Origin: Azoarcus sp. Aa7
GTDB taxonomy: Bacteria; Pseudomonadota; Gammaproteobacteria; Burkholderiales; Rhodocyclaceae
Assembly (NCBI RefSeq): GCF_014822185.1
Contig: NZ_QVLR01000043.1
Location: 1 to 64,000 of the forward strand
Direction: 5' to 3'
Length of the DNA: 64,000 nucleotides
A model generated the notes under the pieces. That model ran no database searches. It worked only from the letters and a program-made list of their open reading frames with translations, and was not told the origin of the DNA. A program made the translations under genes and the position numbers. Below, one piece after another: positions 8,111 through 16,627 of the stretch. Numbering within the stretch: position 1 is the stretch's first letter; every line of letters begins with the position of its first letter.

Positions 8111-9010
8111 ATGGATAAGGAAGTCGCAGTTCAGTCCCTGACCGACACGATGGCCAAGTTCACGTCCTACATCGGCAAGCGTCTGCCGACCGACGTGAAA
8201 CAGAAACTGGCCGACCTTCGCACTCTCGAAACCAACCCGCTCGCGAAGTCGATCTACGACTCGATGGCCGAGAACCAGGAAGCCGCCGACAAGCTCGACC
8301 GGCCGAGCTGCCAGGACACCGGCGTGATCCAGTACTTCATCTCGGCAGGCGCGAAGTTCCCGCTGCTGGGCGAGCTCGAAGAGATCCTGCACAACGCGAC
8401 GCTCGGCGCGACGAAGATCGGTCCGTTGCGCCACAACGCGGTTGAGACCTTCGACGAGAAGAACACCGGCACCAACACCGGCTCGAAGATTCCGTGGCTC
8501 GACTGGGAAATCGTGCCGGACTCGGATTGCGCGACGATCGACGTGTACATGGCCGGCGGCGGCTGCACGCTGCCGGGCAAGGCGACGGTGCTGATGCCGG
8601 GCCAGGGCTACGAAGGCGTCACCGAGTTCGTGTTCGACGTGATCACCTCGCGCGGCGTCAATGCCTGCCCGCCGCTGCTGGTCGGCGTCGGGGTGTCGAC
8701 TTCGGTCGAGACCGCGGCGCGGCTGTCGAAGCGCGCGATCCTGCGGCCGGTCAATTCGAAGAATCCCAATGCGAACGCCGCGCTGATGGAGGAGCTCCTC
8801 GAAGAGGGTCTCAACGAAGTCGGCATCGGCCCGCAGGGTCTCACCGGCAACAACAGCGTGATGGGCGTGAATATCGAGGCCTCTGCACGCCACCCCTCGA
8901 CGATCGGCGTCGCCGTGTCGACCGGCTGCTGGGCCCACCGCCGCGGCAAGATCCGCTTCAACGCCGACCTGTCCTATGAAGTCCTGTCCCACGAAGGAGT
9001 GGTGCTGTGA
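8111..9010 (+). CDS. ttdA: L(+)-tartrate dehydratase alpha subunit
   Basis: This 299-residue protein is the Fe-S hydro-lyase alpha subunit (class I fumarase N-terminal family). With TtdB it dehydrates L-tartrate to oxaloacetate. Cysteines likely to bind the labile [4Fe-4S] cluster are in SCQDTGV (about residue 70), GGCTLPG and [10 protein letters not shown]. The length matches E. coli TtdA. It begins 100 bp after dctA and overlaps ttdB by 4 bp, which supports co-translation of the two subunits. A class I fumarase alpha subunit is the main alternative, but the split-subunit architecture and DctA/LysR neighbours favour tartrate. Confidence 0.85.
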   Translation: MDKEVAVQSLTDTMAKFTSYIGKRLPTDVKQKLADLRTLETNPLAKSIYDSMAENQEAADKLDRPSCQDTGVIQYFISAGAKFPLLGELEEILHNATLGATKIGPLRHNAVETFDEKNTGTNTGSKIPWLDWEIVPDSDCATIDVYMAGGGCTLPGKATVLMPGQGYEGVTEFVFDVITSRGVNACPPLLVGVGVSTSVETAARLSKRAILRPVNSKNPNANAALMEELLEEGLNEVGIGPQGLTGNNSVMGVNIEASARHPSTIGVAVSTGCWAHRRGKIRFNADLSYEVLSHEGVVL

Positions 9011-9615
9011 AAAAGATTCTGCAAACCCCGATCCGCGACGAAGACCTCGAAGATCTGAACGTCGGTGATGTGGTGTATCTCACCGGCCATCTCGTCACCT
9101 GCCGCGACGTCGCCCACCGCCGCCTGATCGAGCAGAAGCGCGAGCTGCCGGTCGATCTGGAAGGCGGCGCGATCTTCCACGCCGGCCCGATCGTGCGAAA
9201 ACTGGACGACGGCAAGTTCGAGATGGTGTCGATCGGCCCGACCACCAGCATGCGCATGGAGAAGTTCGAGCGCGAGTTCATCAAGCAGACGGGTGTGAAG
9301 CTGATCGTCGGCAAGGGCGGCATGGGGCCGGAAACTGCGGCGGGCTGCCAGGAAGGCAAGGCCGTGCATGCGATCTTCCCGGGCGGTTGCGCGGTGCTGG
9401 CGGCGACCAAGGTCGAGGAGATCGAGCGCGCCGAGTGGCAGGACCTGGGGATGCCGGAGACGCTGTGGGTGAATCGCGTCAGGGAGTTCGGGCCGCTCAT
9501 CATCTCGATCGACACCAAGGGCAACAACCTGATCGAGCAGAACAAGGCGCGCTTCAACGAGAAGAAGGCGCCGGTGATGGAGCGGATCTTCAGCCAGGTG
9601 AAGTTCATCAGGTAA
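9007..9615 (+). CDS. ttdB: L(+)-tartrate dehydratase beta subunit
   Basis: This 202-residue protein is the C-terminal fumarase-type beta subunit that completes the TtdAB active site. Visible hallmarks are [20 protein letters not shown] near residue 20, [18 protein letters not shown] and [10 protein letters not shown]. The GTG start at 9007 sits inside GTGA, overlapping the ttdA stop. It is the last gene of the tartrate module; about 145 bp of non-coding DNA follow before the rnf operon. Confidence 0.85.
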   Translation: MKKILQTPIRDEDLEDLNVGDVVYLTGHLVTCRDVAHRRLIEQKRELPVDLEGGAIFHAGPIVRKLDDGKFEMVSIGPTTSMRMEKFEREFIKQTGVKLIVGKGGMGPETAAGCQEGKAVHAIFPGGCAVLAATKVEEIERAEWQDLGMPETLWVNRVREFGPLIISIDTKGNNLIEQNKARFNEKKAPVMERIFSQVKFIR

Positions 9616-9742
9616 CGCGACAAGCAATTACGTGATGTCAGGTTGAGCAGGATGTCGCCGGATCGGCTGTTCCGGACAGGCGATTTTTCGTGTAACGCTA
9701 TTGACGATAAACGGAGGAAAAATGTATCGTTTGTAAAAGCTA

Positions 9743-9756
9743 TTGTTGGACATCAA
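9743..9756. promoter_or_regulatory. FNR/Anr-like box
   Basis: TTGTTGGACATCAA differs from the FNR consensus TTGAT-N4-ATCAA at one position. It sits only 4 bp before the ATG of the first gene of the rnf operon, so either the transcription start is far downstream and the true gene start is internal, or the site acts as a repressor site, or the match is chance. Confidence 0.35.
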
Positions 9757-9760
9757 ACGA

Positions 9761-10285
9761 ATGCATCAGAGTTTTCTCGCTCCTGCGGACAACGACGACC
9801 ACGGGCTTCGACTTGTCGAGGTCGAGGCGCGGGTGGTCGCCATCGAAGGGCAGGTCGCCTGGCTTCAGCCGGAGCACCGCAGCGGCTGCGGTGCGTGTGC
9901 ATCGGCTTCGCTGTGCGGCGCCGCGACGCTTGCTCGCGCGGCGGGGGGCGGCAGGGCCGGGCGTCTGGCGGCGCGCTGCGTCCCCGTCGCGGCCGACCGG
10001 CTTGCCGTCGGTGACAGGATCGTTGTCGGACTGCGCGACGATGCGCTGGCGCGGGCCGCGCTGACGGCGTACGCGCTGCCGCTGGCAGTTATGTTGGGTG
10101 CCGCGCTCGTGGCGGACAGGACTGGCGCCGGCGAGTCGATGACCGCCCTGGCAATGGCGGGCGGCCTGGCTGCGGGCCTCGCCCTTGCGCGCTGGGCCGG
10201 TGCGCGGGCGGCGGAGGGGCCGCGGGTGCTGCGCCACGCGAGGGTGCCTTCGGGCAGCACCGGCAATCAGGAGCGCGCGGCATGA
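9761..10285 (+). CDS. rseC: RseC/SoxR-reducing system family protein
   Basis: This 174-residue RseC-family membrane protein begins with a small domain carrying the Cys motif [10 protein letters not shown] (about residues 46-55) and has two membrane helices ([15 protein letters not shown] and [14 protein letters not shown]). RseC is associated with Rnf/Rsx complexes and with reduction of the SoxR iron-sulfur cluster in enterobacteria. Its stop overlaps the rnfA ATG (ATGA at 10282), so it is the first gene of this rnf operon. The ATG at 9761 is chosen; TTG codons at 9743/9746 are alternatives but lack a better ribosome-binding site. Confidence 0.75.
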   Translation: MHQSFLAPADNDDHGLRLVEVEARVVAIEGQVAWLQPEHRSGCGACASASLCGAATLARAAGGGRAGRLAARCVPVAADRLAVGDRIVVGLRDDALARAALTAYALPLAVMLGAALVADRTGAGESMTALAMAGGLAAGLALARWAGARAAEGPRVLRHARVPSGSTGNQERAA

Positions 10286-10863
10286 ACGAATATCTGCTGC
10301 TTCTCCTTTCGACCGCGCTCATCAACAACGTGGTCCTCGTGAAGTTCCTCGGCCTGTGTCCGACGATGGGCGTGTCGAAGAGCGTCGATGCCGCCCTCGG
10401 GATGGGGCTCGCGACCACCTTCGTGATCACGCTTGCCGCGGCGGCGAGCTGGATGCTCGAACACTGGCTGCTGGCGCCGTTCGACCTCGGTTTCCTGCGC
10501 ATCCTGAGCTTCATCCTCGTCATTGCCGCCGCAGTGCAATTCACCGAGATGGCGATCCGCAAGACGAGTCCGGCGCTGTACGAGAGCCTCGGCATCTACC
10601 TGCCGCTGATCACGACGAACTGCGCGGTGCTGGGCGTGGCGCTGCTGAATGTGCAGCAGGGCTACGGCTTCCTGAAGAGCGTGCTGTTCGGCTTCGGCTC
10701 CGCGCTCGGCTTCACGATCGTGCTGCTCATCTTCGCGGGGCTGCGCGAACGGCTCGCGCTCGCAAGCGTGCCGGCTGCCTTCTCGGGGGCGCCTGCGGCC
10801 TTCATCACGATCAGCCTGTTGAGCCTCGCCTTCATGGGGTTCTCCGGACTCATCCCCGCCTGA
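10282..10863 (+). CDS. rnfA: Electron transport complex subunit RnfA
   Basis: This 193-residue protein has six membrane helices and belongs to the NqrE/RnfA family. It begins [24 protein letters not shown], with the conserved NN-V-L and LGLCP segment that contributes a membrane Cys to the intramembrane Fe-S site shared with RnfE. A second conserved Cys lies in [13 protein letters not shown]. RnfA is part of the inner-membrane complex that couples ferredoxin:NAD+ electron transfer to ion translocation. It overlaps the preceding rseC by 4 bp and precedes rnfB by 12 bp. Confidence 0.95.
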   Translation: MNEYLLLLLSTALINNVVLVKFLGLCPTMGVSKSVDAALGMGLATTFVITLAAAASWMLEHWLLAPFDLGFLRILSFILVIAAAVQFTEMAIRKTSPALYESLGIYLPLITTNCAVLGVALLNVQQGYGFLKSVLFGFGSALGFTIVLLIFAGLRERLALASVPAAFSGAPAAFITISLLSLAFMGFSGLIPA

Positions 10864-10875
10864 GGAGATCACATC

Positions 10876-11406
10876 ATGCTAGCGGCCATCCTCAGTCTCA
10901 CGATCCTCGGCGCGGTGCTGGGAGCCGTGCTCGGTGTCGCTAACCGCTTCTTCCAGGTGGAGGGCAATCCGCTGGTGGAGGAGATCGAGGCGCTGATGCC
11001 CGGCTCGAACTGCGGCCAGTGCGGATTTCCCGGATGCGCCGGGGCCGCGGCGGCGATCGCGGCGGGCCAGGCTTCGCCGGCATGCTGCCCGCCCGGCGGA
11101 CGTTCGCTGGCGGTGACGATCGCGCAGCGCCTGGGCGTGAGCGTCGATGTCGGCGGCGCGGACGACCCGGGGCCGCTGGTCGCGGACATCGACGAATCGA
11201 TCTGCATCGGCTGCACGCGCTGCATCCGCGCGTGTCCGACCGACGCGATCCTGGGCGGGCCGAAGCAGATCCACAACGTGCTGCGCGATTCCTGCAGCGG
11301 CTGCGCGCAATGCATCGACCACTGCCCGACCGCGGCGATGGTGATGCAGCCCGTGCCGATCACGCTGCAGCAGTGGTTCTGGCCGAAACCGGCGTCGCAG
11401 GGCTGA
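10876..11406 (+). CDS. rnfB: Ferredoxin-type Rnf subunit RnfB
   Basis: This 176-residue protein has an N-terminal membrane anchor (ILSLTILGAVLGAVLGVA). A four-Cys domain follows (GSNCGQCGFPGC and then C74-type PACCPPGG). Two [4Fe-4S] ferredoxin motifs come next, CIGCTRCIRACP and CSGCAQCIDHCP. RnfB is the entry or exit point for electrons from soluble ferredoxin. The length matches the short proteobacterial RnfB form. It is followed by rnfC after 14 bp, with the GGAGGAG site in the gap. Confidence 0.95.
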   Translation: MLAAILSLTILGAVLGAVLGVANRFFQVEGNPLVEEIEALMPGSNCGQCGFPGCAGAAAAIAAGQASPACCPPGGRSLAVTIAQRLGVSVDVGGADDPGPLVADIDESICIGCTRCIRACPTDAILGGPKQIHNVLRDSCSGCAQCIDHCPTAAMVMQPVPITLQQWFWPKPASQG

Positions 11407-11420
11407 GGAGGAGCAGGGGC

Positions 11421-12959
11421 ATGGGTTTTCTCGATCGATTCCTGCGCGCGGCGCATTTCAGCGGTGGTGTGCATCCGGATGACCACAAGCGTCCCGCAGC
11501 GGATGCGCCGTTGCGCGTGATGGCGCCGCCGGCACGGGTGTACGTGCCTCTGGTGCAGCATATCGGCGCTCCGGCGCGCGCCTTGGTCGCCGTGGGCGAT
11601 CACGTGAGGAAGGGCGAGCGCATCGGCGCGCCGCACGGGGCCGTGTCGGCGGCGATCCACGCGCCGACCTCCGGGCGCGTGATCGCGATCGGCGACATCG
11701 TCGCGCCGCATCCGTCCGGCTTGCCGGTGCGGGGGATCACGATCGAGAGCGACGGGCGCGACGAGTGGGGCGAGCTGGAGGGCTGCGACGACCCCTTCGC
11801 GCTCGACCCGGCGGAGATCGGCCGGCGCGTGGCGCAGGCGGGCGTGGTCGGATTGGGCGGCGCCGCGTTTCCGTCGGCGGTGAAGCTTTCGGGCGGACTC
11901 GGCGCGCGCGTCGAGCTGCTGATCATCAACGCGAGCGAGTGCGAGCCCTTTCTGTCCTGCGACGATCGCCTGATGCGCGACCGTGCTGCGGAGGCCGTCG
12001 ATGGCATCGCGATCATGCTGCACGCGACGGGCGCCCGCGAGGCGCGGATCGGCATCGAGGACAACAAGCCGGAAGCGATCGCCGCGATGCGGGCGGCCGT
12101 TGCCGGGCACGCGCGCATCCGCGTCGAGGTGATCCCGACGCGCTATCCGATGGGGTCGGAGAAGCATCTCATCCTCGTGCTGACTGGGCGCGAGGTGCCG
12201 GCCGAGGGGCGTCCGTCCGACATCGGCGTCGTCGTGCATAACGTCGGTACCGCGGTGGCGGTGCGCAACGCAGTCCGGTTCGGGCGCCCGCTGGTGTCGC
12301 GCATCGTCACCGTGAATGGCGCCTGCGTGCGCGAGCCGGGTAACGTCGAAGTGCCCATCGGCACGCTCGCCGGGGAGGTGCTCGCCTTCTGCGGCGGCCT
12401 GCGCGCCGATCACGGCGGCCCGGCGCGCCTGCTGCTGGGCGGGCCGATGACCGGCATGCAGGTGCCGACGCTCGAAGTCCCGGTGATCAAGGGCACGGGC
12501 GGAATCCTGGTGCTCGACGCGGCGGAGGTCGGGGGCGGTCCGTGCATCCGTTGCGGTGATTGCATGCGGGCCTGCCCGGTCGGATTGTTGCCGCTGGAGA
12601 TCGCCGCACGGGTCCGTGCCGGCGAGGTCGATAAGGCCGCGGGCTTCGGCCTCGCGGACTGCATCGCGTGCGGATGCTGCGCCTACGTGTGTCCGTCGCG
12701 CATCCCGCTGGTGCAGTACTTCCACCACGCGAAGGGCGAACTCGCCGCGCGGGCGCGCGGCACGCAGCGCAATGAAACGATCCGCACCCTGACGCGGGCG
12801 AAAGCCGAGCGGCTCGAGCGCGAGGAGTGCGACAAGGCCGAGGCGCTTGCCCGGCGCGCGGCTGCGTCCCTGGCAGCCGCAACGGCCGCCAAGCAGCCTG
12901 CCGCGGTCGCGGAGAAGGCAGTCGAGGACGCGAACCAGGAATCCGGAGTCTGCGCGTGA
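11421..12959 (+). CDS. rnfC: Rnf subunit RnfC (NADH/FMN, Fe-S)
   Basis: This 512-residue peripheral subunit is homologous to the NADH-binding part of complex I. An N-terminal lipoyl-like domain (IGAPARALVAVGDHVRKGERIG) is followed by the Rossmann region GVVGLGGAAFPSAVKL and the SLBB-like INASECEPFLSCD segment. Two [4Fe-4S] motifs, CIRCGDCMRACP and CIACGCCAYVCP, lie near residues 376 and 415. The Ala/Glu-rich tail of about 80 residues is typical of proteobacterial RnfC. The ATG at 11421 follows GAGGAGCAGGGGC; longer in-frame upstream starts lie inside rnfB. It overlaps rnfD at GTGA. Confidence 0.95.
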   Translation: MGFLDRFLRAAHFSGGVHPDDHKRPAADAPLRVMAPPARVYVPLVQHIGAPARALVAVGDHVRKGERIGAPHGAVSAAIHAPTSGRVIAIGDIVAPHPSGLPVRGITIESDGRDEWGELEGCDDPFALDPAEIGRRVAQAGVVGLGGAAFPSAVKLSGGLGARVELLIINASECEPFLSCDDRLMRDRAAEAVDGIAIMLHATGAREARIGIEDNKPEAIAAMRAAVAGHARIRVEVIPTRYPMGSEKHLILVLTGREVPAEGRPSDIGVVVHNVGTAVAVRNAVRFGRPLVSRIVTVNGACVREPGNVEVPIGTLAGEVLAFCGGLRADHGGPARLLLGGPMTGMQVPTLEVPVIKGTGGILVLDAAEVGGGPCIRCGDCMRACPVGLLPLEIAARVRAGEVDKAAGFGLADCIACGCCAYVCPSRIPLVQYFHHAKGELAARARGTQRNETIRTLTRAKAERLEREECDKAEALARRAAASLAAATAAKQPAAVAEKAVEDANQESGVCA

Positions 12960-14047
12960 GCGGCCACGATCAATTCATGCCGGTACCGGCGCCGGCTCCT
13001 CATGCCCATGTGGGGGCGGACGTTGGGCGCACGATGCGCCGCGTGCAACTGGCGCTGCTGCCAGCGACCGTGTTCGGATTCTGGCTCTTCGGCTGGCCGG
13101 CGGTGCATCTGTTCCTGATCACGGTCGGGGCTTCCCTGCTCACGGAAGCCTTTTGTCAGCGTCTGCGCGGCTGCGAAAGCCGGCTGTGGGACGGTTCGGC
13201 GCTGCTCACCGGCTGGCTGCTCGCGCTCTCCCTGCCGCCGTGGGCGCCGGGCTGGATCGGTGCGCTCGGGGGCGTCATCGCGATCGCCATCGGCAAGCAG
13301 GTCTACGGTGGGCTCGGGCAGAACCTGTTCAATCCGGCGATGGTGGCGCGCGTTGCGCTGCTGGTGTCCTTCCCGGTAGCGATGACCCACTGGGTGGCGC
13401 CGCTGCCGCTCGGTTCGGCGGGGGCGCCCGGTTTCATCGAGGGGCTGCGCATCACGCTCGGGGCGCTGCCGGTGCCTGATGCGGTGACCTCGGCCTCGCT
13501 CCTCGGCCATGCCAAGACCGAGCTGTCGCGGGGCATCGACCTCGCGCAGGTGCTCGACGCGGCCGGCGGCACGCTTTCGGCGTGGCACGGTGCCCGTCCG
13601 GGCAGCCTCGGCGAGACCGGTGCCTTGCTGCTGCTTCTGGGAGGCCTCTACCTGCTGGCGCGCGGCGTGATCCGCTGGCACATCCCGGTCGGCGTATTTG
13701 CGGGACTCGCGCTGCCCGCCGCGGTGGCGCACGCGATCGACCCCGGCCACTACCTTTCCGCGACGACGCATCTCGCCTCCGGCGCGGTCGTGCTGGGCGC
13801 GTTCTTCATCGCGACCGACTACGTCACCTCGCCGAACACGGCGTCGGGGCAACTGCTCTACGGCATCGGCATCGGCCTGCTGACCTGGATCATCCGCAGC
13901 TGGGGCGGCTATCCCGAGGGGATCGCTTTCGCGGTGCTGCTGTTCAATGCGCTGACGCCGGTCATCGACCGCTATTGCCGGCCCCGGATCATGGGGCGGA
14001 CGCGACGCGGTGCGCCGATCCGGGCGACGCAAGGGAGTGCCGAATGA
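12956..14047 (+). CDS. rnfD: Rnf subunit RnfD
   Basis: This membrane subunit of about 363 residues belongs to the NqrB/RnfD family. Hallmarks are GLGQNLFNPAMVARVALL (about 118-135) and LASGAVVLGAFFIATDYVTSP near residue 275. RnfD normally carries an FMN bound covalently by ApbE to a Thr in a D-x-x-[ST]-[GSA]-A-T motif. Here the matching segment reads DAVTSAS (about 175-181), with Ser in the acceptor position. The GTG at 12956 overlaps the rnfC stop; an ATG at 12977 is an alternative. Confidence 0.9.
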   Translation: MSGHDQFMPVPAPAPHAHVGADVGRTMRRVQLALLPATVFGFWLFGWPAVHLFLITVGASLLTEAFCQRLRGCESRLWDGSALLTGWLLALSLPPWAPGWIGALGGVIAIAIGKQVYGGLGQNLFNPAMVARVALLVSFPVAMTHWVAPLPLGSAGAPGFIEGLRITLGALPVPDAVTSASLLGHAKTELSRGIDLAQVLDAAGGTLSAWHGARPGSLGETGALLLLLGGLYLLARGVIRWHIPVGVFAGLALPAAVAHAIDPGHYLSATTHLASGAVVLGAFFIATDYVTSPNTASGQLLYGIGIGLLTWIIRSWGGYPEGIAFAVLLFNALTPVIDRYCRPRIMGRTRRGAPIRATQGSAE

Positions 14048-14679
14048 GTGTTCCTGAGACGCCGAAGGGTATCGCCGCGATCCGCGAGCGGCTCGGCTAC
14101 CAGCCCGTCCTGCTCGCCGTCGCGGCCCTGCTGGCGGGCGCGGCGCTGACGTGGGCACATGGTGCGACGAAGGCCCCCATTGCCGCCGCCGAAGCGGCCG
14201 ATCTGCGTACCACCCTCGCGCAGGTGATGCCCGCAGGGTTCGCCGACAACGACCTGTTGGCGGATGTGGTGGAGGTCGACGGCGGGCGCGGGCCGGTGCG
14301 GGTGCACGTCGCCCGTCGCGCGGGCGCTGCCGTTGGCGCCGTCTTTCGCATGGCGGAGCGCGGCTACGCCGGCGAGGTGGCGCTGCTGATGGCCGTCGAT
14401 GCGGATGGCCGCGTCCTCGGCGTGCGCGTCCTGAAGCACGCCGAGACGCCAGGGCTGGGCGACAAGATCGACCGCGCGAAGTCGCCGTGGATCGACGGCT
14501 TTGCCGGCAAGTCGCTCGCCGAACCGGCGCCGGCGCAGTGGGCCGTGAACAAGGACGGCGGCGTGTTCGACGCCTTCGCGGGGGCGACGATCACGCCGCG
14601 TGCGGTGGTGAAGGCGGTCCGCGCCGGCCTGGAATTCTTCTCGGCGCAGCGCGCCGAAATCCTGGGAGATCGCTCATGA
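14044..14679 (+). CDS. rnfG: Rnf subunit RnfG (flavoprotein)
   Basis: This 211-residue protein has one N-terminal membrane helix (VLLAVAALLAGAALTWAHG) and a periplasmic FMN-binding domain. The ApbE flavinylation motif is intact: DAFAGATITPRAVV near residue 180, with Thr as acceptor. The segment HAETPGLGDKID is the other family signature. It shares ATGA overlaps with rnfD upstream and rnfE downstream. Confidence 0.95.
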   Translation: MSVPETPKGIAAIRERLGYQPVLLAVAALLAGAALTWAHGATKAPIAAAEAADLRTTLAQVMPAGFADNDLLADVVEVDGGRGPVRVHVARRAGAAVGAVFRMAERGYAGEVALLMAVDADGRVLGVRVLKHAETPGLGDKIDRAKSPWIDGFAGKSLAEPAPAQWAVNKDGGVFDAFAGATITPRAVVKAVRAGLEFFSAQRAEILGDRS

Positions 14680-15341
14680 GCCACGCACGCATCCTGCGCG
14701 AGGGGCTGTGGGGGAACAACGTCGTGTTCTCGCAGATGCTTGCGCTGTGCCCGACCATGGCGGTGACGACCTCCGGCACCAACGCGCTCGCGATGGGCCT
14801 GGCGACCACCGCGGTGCTGGTCGTGTCGAACATGCTCGTATCGCTGATCCGCGACGTGGTCAGCACCCAGGTCCGCATCCCCGTCTTCGTCGTGCTGATC
14901 GCGACGCTGGTGACGATCGTCGATCTCGCGCTGAATGCGTGGGCGCACGAGCTGTACAAGGTGTTGGGGCTCTTCATCGCGCTGATCGTGGTGAATTGCG
15001 CGATCCTCGGGCGCGCGGAAGCCTTCGCGAGCAAGAACGGCGTCGCGGCCTCCGCCGTCGATGGCCTGGCGACCGGACTCGGCTTCACGCTGGCGCTGAC
15101 CGTGATCGGCCTGATCCGCGAGCTGTTCGGCGCGGGGACGCTGTTCGCGCAGGCGAGCCTGTTGCTCGGCCCGAGCTTTGCGTTCCTCGAGATGCGCGTG
15201 CCGGCCTACGAGGGCGCCTTGCTGATGATCCTGCCGCCGGGAGGTTTCGCCGTGCTCGGGCTGCTGCTGGCGGCGAAGCGCGTGTTCGAGGGTCGGCAGC
15301 GTGCGGACGCAGCGGCGTCCGTGCCCGTGGCGGCAAGCTGA
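14676..15341 (+). CDS. rnfE: Electron transport complex subunit RnfE
   Basis: This 221-residue protein has six membrane helices and is the partner of RnfA (NqrD/RnfE family). It contains the paired signatures GLWGNNVVFSQMLALCP and IVVNCAILGRAEAF, each with a conserved Cys for the intramembrane Fe-S centre. The Ala-rich tail after KRVFEGRQRAD is variable in the family. The ATG at 14676 overlaps the rnfG stop, and rnfH follows after 12 bp with AAGGAGG in the gap. Confidence 0.95.
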   Translation: MSHARILREGLWGNNVVFSQMLALCPTMAVTTSGTNALAMGLATTAVLVVSNMLVSLIRDVVSTQVRIPVFVVLIATLVTIVDLALNAWAHELYKVLGLFIALIVVNCAILGRAEAFASKNGVAASAVDGLATGLGFTLALTVIGLIRELFGAGTLFAQASLLLGPSFAFLEMRVPAYEGALLMILPPGGFAVLGLLLAAKRVFEGRQRADAAASVPVAAS

Positions 15342-15353
15342 AGGAGGTCGTCG

Positions 15354-15647
15354 ATGCAGATCGTGGTGGCTTATTCGGAACCGGGGCAGCAGGTATCGCT
15401 GAAGCTCGAACTGCCCGAAGGCAGCAGCGTGAAGGCTGCCATCGAGCGTTCGGGCATTCTCGGACTGTTCCCGCACATCGACCTCGCGGTGCAGAAGGTC
15501 GGCGTCTACGCGCGGGTCGTCAAGCTGGACGCCACCCTCAAGGACGGCGACCGTGTCGAGATCTACCGCCCGATCACCTGTGATCCCAAGGCGGTGCCGG
15601 TGCGCAAGACGCGCAACAACGCGGAAGCGCCTGCGACAGGGGCCTGA
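15354..15647 (+). CDS. rnfH: RnfH family protein
   Basis: This 97-residue protein has the ubiquitin-like beta-grasp fold of the RnfH family (VVAYSEPGQQVSLKLELPEG, KVGVYARVVKLDATLKDGDRVEIYRP). RnfH is often encoded at the end of rnf operons or beside ratA, and its exact role is not settled. The C-terminal 25 residues are basic and then low in complexity. It is the last gene of this operon and meets the convergent yghU-like gene 12 bp later. Confidence 0.9.
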   Translation: MQIVVAYSEPGQQVSLKLELPEGSSVKAAIERSGILGLFPHIDLAVQKVGVYARVVKLDATLKDGDRVEIYRPITCDPKAVPVRKTRNNAEAPATGA

Positions 15648-15659
15648 GGGAGCCGTCCC

Positions 15660-16538
15660 TCAGCCGTCCTGCCCCGTCGCGAGCTTGTCCTGCGTCCGGT
15701 ATTCGAAATCGCTCGCGTCGTGCCGCTCGTGGAGCTGGTCGGCCGGTTCGCCCCAGGTGCGATTGACCTTGCGGCCGCGCTGCACGGCCGGCCGCCGGGC
15801 GATTTCCTGTGCCCAGCGCTGCACGTGCGTGTAGGTGTGGGCTTCGAGGAACTCCGCCGCCTCATACACCTGATTCAGCACCAGCCCGCCGTACCACGGC
15901 CAGATCGCGATGTCGGTGATCGTGTATTCGCCGCCCGCGATGTAGCGCCGCTCGGCCAACTGGCGGTTCAGCACGTCAAGCTGGCGCTTCGCCTCCATCG
16001 CGTAGCGGTTGATCGGGTACTCGTATTTCTCCGGTGCGTAGACGTAGAAATGCCCGAAGCCGCCGCCGAGGAAGGGGGCACTGCCCATCTGCCAGAACAG
16101 CCACGACAGGCACTCGGTGCGCGCGGCCAGCGCTTTGGGCAGGAAGGCGTCGAATTTCTCCGCGAGGTACAGCAGGATCGAGCCGGACTCGAACACGCGG
16201 ATCGGCGGGGTGACGCTGCGGTCGAGCAGGGCCGGGATCTTGGAGTTGGGATTCACCGCGACGAAACCGCTGCCGAACTGGTCGCCCTCGCTGATGCGGA
16301 TCAGGTGGGCGTCGTACTCGGCCCCGGCGATGCCGCGTTCGAGCAACTCCTCCAGCATGATCGTTACCTTCACGCCGTTGGGCGTGGCCAGCGAATACAG
16401 CTGCAGCGGGTGCCTGCCGACCGGAAGCGCCTTCTCGTGTGTGGGGCCCGCGATCGGGCGGTTGATGTGGGCGAACTTGCCGCCGCTGGGTGCGTCCCAT
16501 TTCCAGACTTTCGGCGGTGTGTAGGTGTTGTCGCTCAT
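15660..16538 (-). CDS. yghU: YghU-type glutathione-dependent disulfide-bond oxidoreductase
   Basis: This 292-residue glutathione transferase homologue belongs to the nu class (YghU/YfcG). The N-terminal YTPPKVWKWDAPSGGKFAHINRP extension is characteristic of YghU. The thioredoxin-like domain has LYSLATPNGVKVTIMLEE and NPNSKIPALLD, and the helical domain has YTITDIAIWPWYGG. These enzymes reduce disulfides using two bound glutathiones and scavenge organic peroxides. It is monocistronic and converges on rnfH. Confidence 0.9.
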   Translation of the reverse strand: MSDNTYTPPKVWKWDAPSGGKFAHINRPIAGPTHEKALPVGRHPLQLYSLATPNGVKVTIMLEELLERGIAGAEYDAHLIRISEGDQFGSGFVAVNPNSKIPALLDRSVTPPIRVFESGSILLYLAEKFDAFLPKALAARTECLSWLFWQMGSAPFLGGGFGHFYVYAPEKYEYPINRYAMEAKRQLDVLNRQLAERRYIAGGEYTITDIAIWPWYGGLVLNQVYEAAEFLEAHTYTHVQRWAQEIARRPAVQRGRKVNRTWGEPADQLHERHDASDFEYRTQDKLATGQDG

Positions 16539-16627
16539 CCAGATGTCCTCAAGTCTTCAGCTCGGACGCCCAAGTCCTTCAGCGCTTCGCATTTAGAATA
16601 TCGAGCTTTCATCGACACCGTGCTCCA

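Noticed and set aside
5531-8992. A 1153-codon open frame on the minus strand opposite the LysR, dctA and ttdA genes
   Set aside because: Its product is rich in His, Arg, Asp and Gln as expected from antisense of high-GC genes, and both strands cannot encode conserved DctA and TtdA plus another protein. It is a shadow frame.
9722-9736. Four-codon frame MYRL as a leader peptide gene
   Set aside because: The ribosome-binding site is strong, but a four-codon frame without attenuator hairpins cannot be supported as a gene; it is mentioned only under the rnf upstream finding.
10869-12728. A 619-codon minus-strand frame across rnfB and rnfC
   Set aside because: It has antisense composition and covers well-conserved Fe-S protein genes on the other strand; no family motif is visible.
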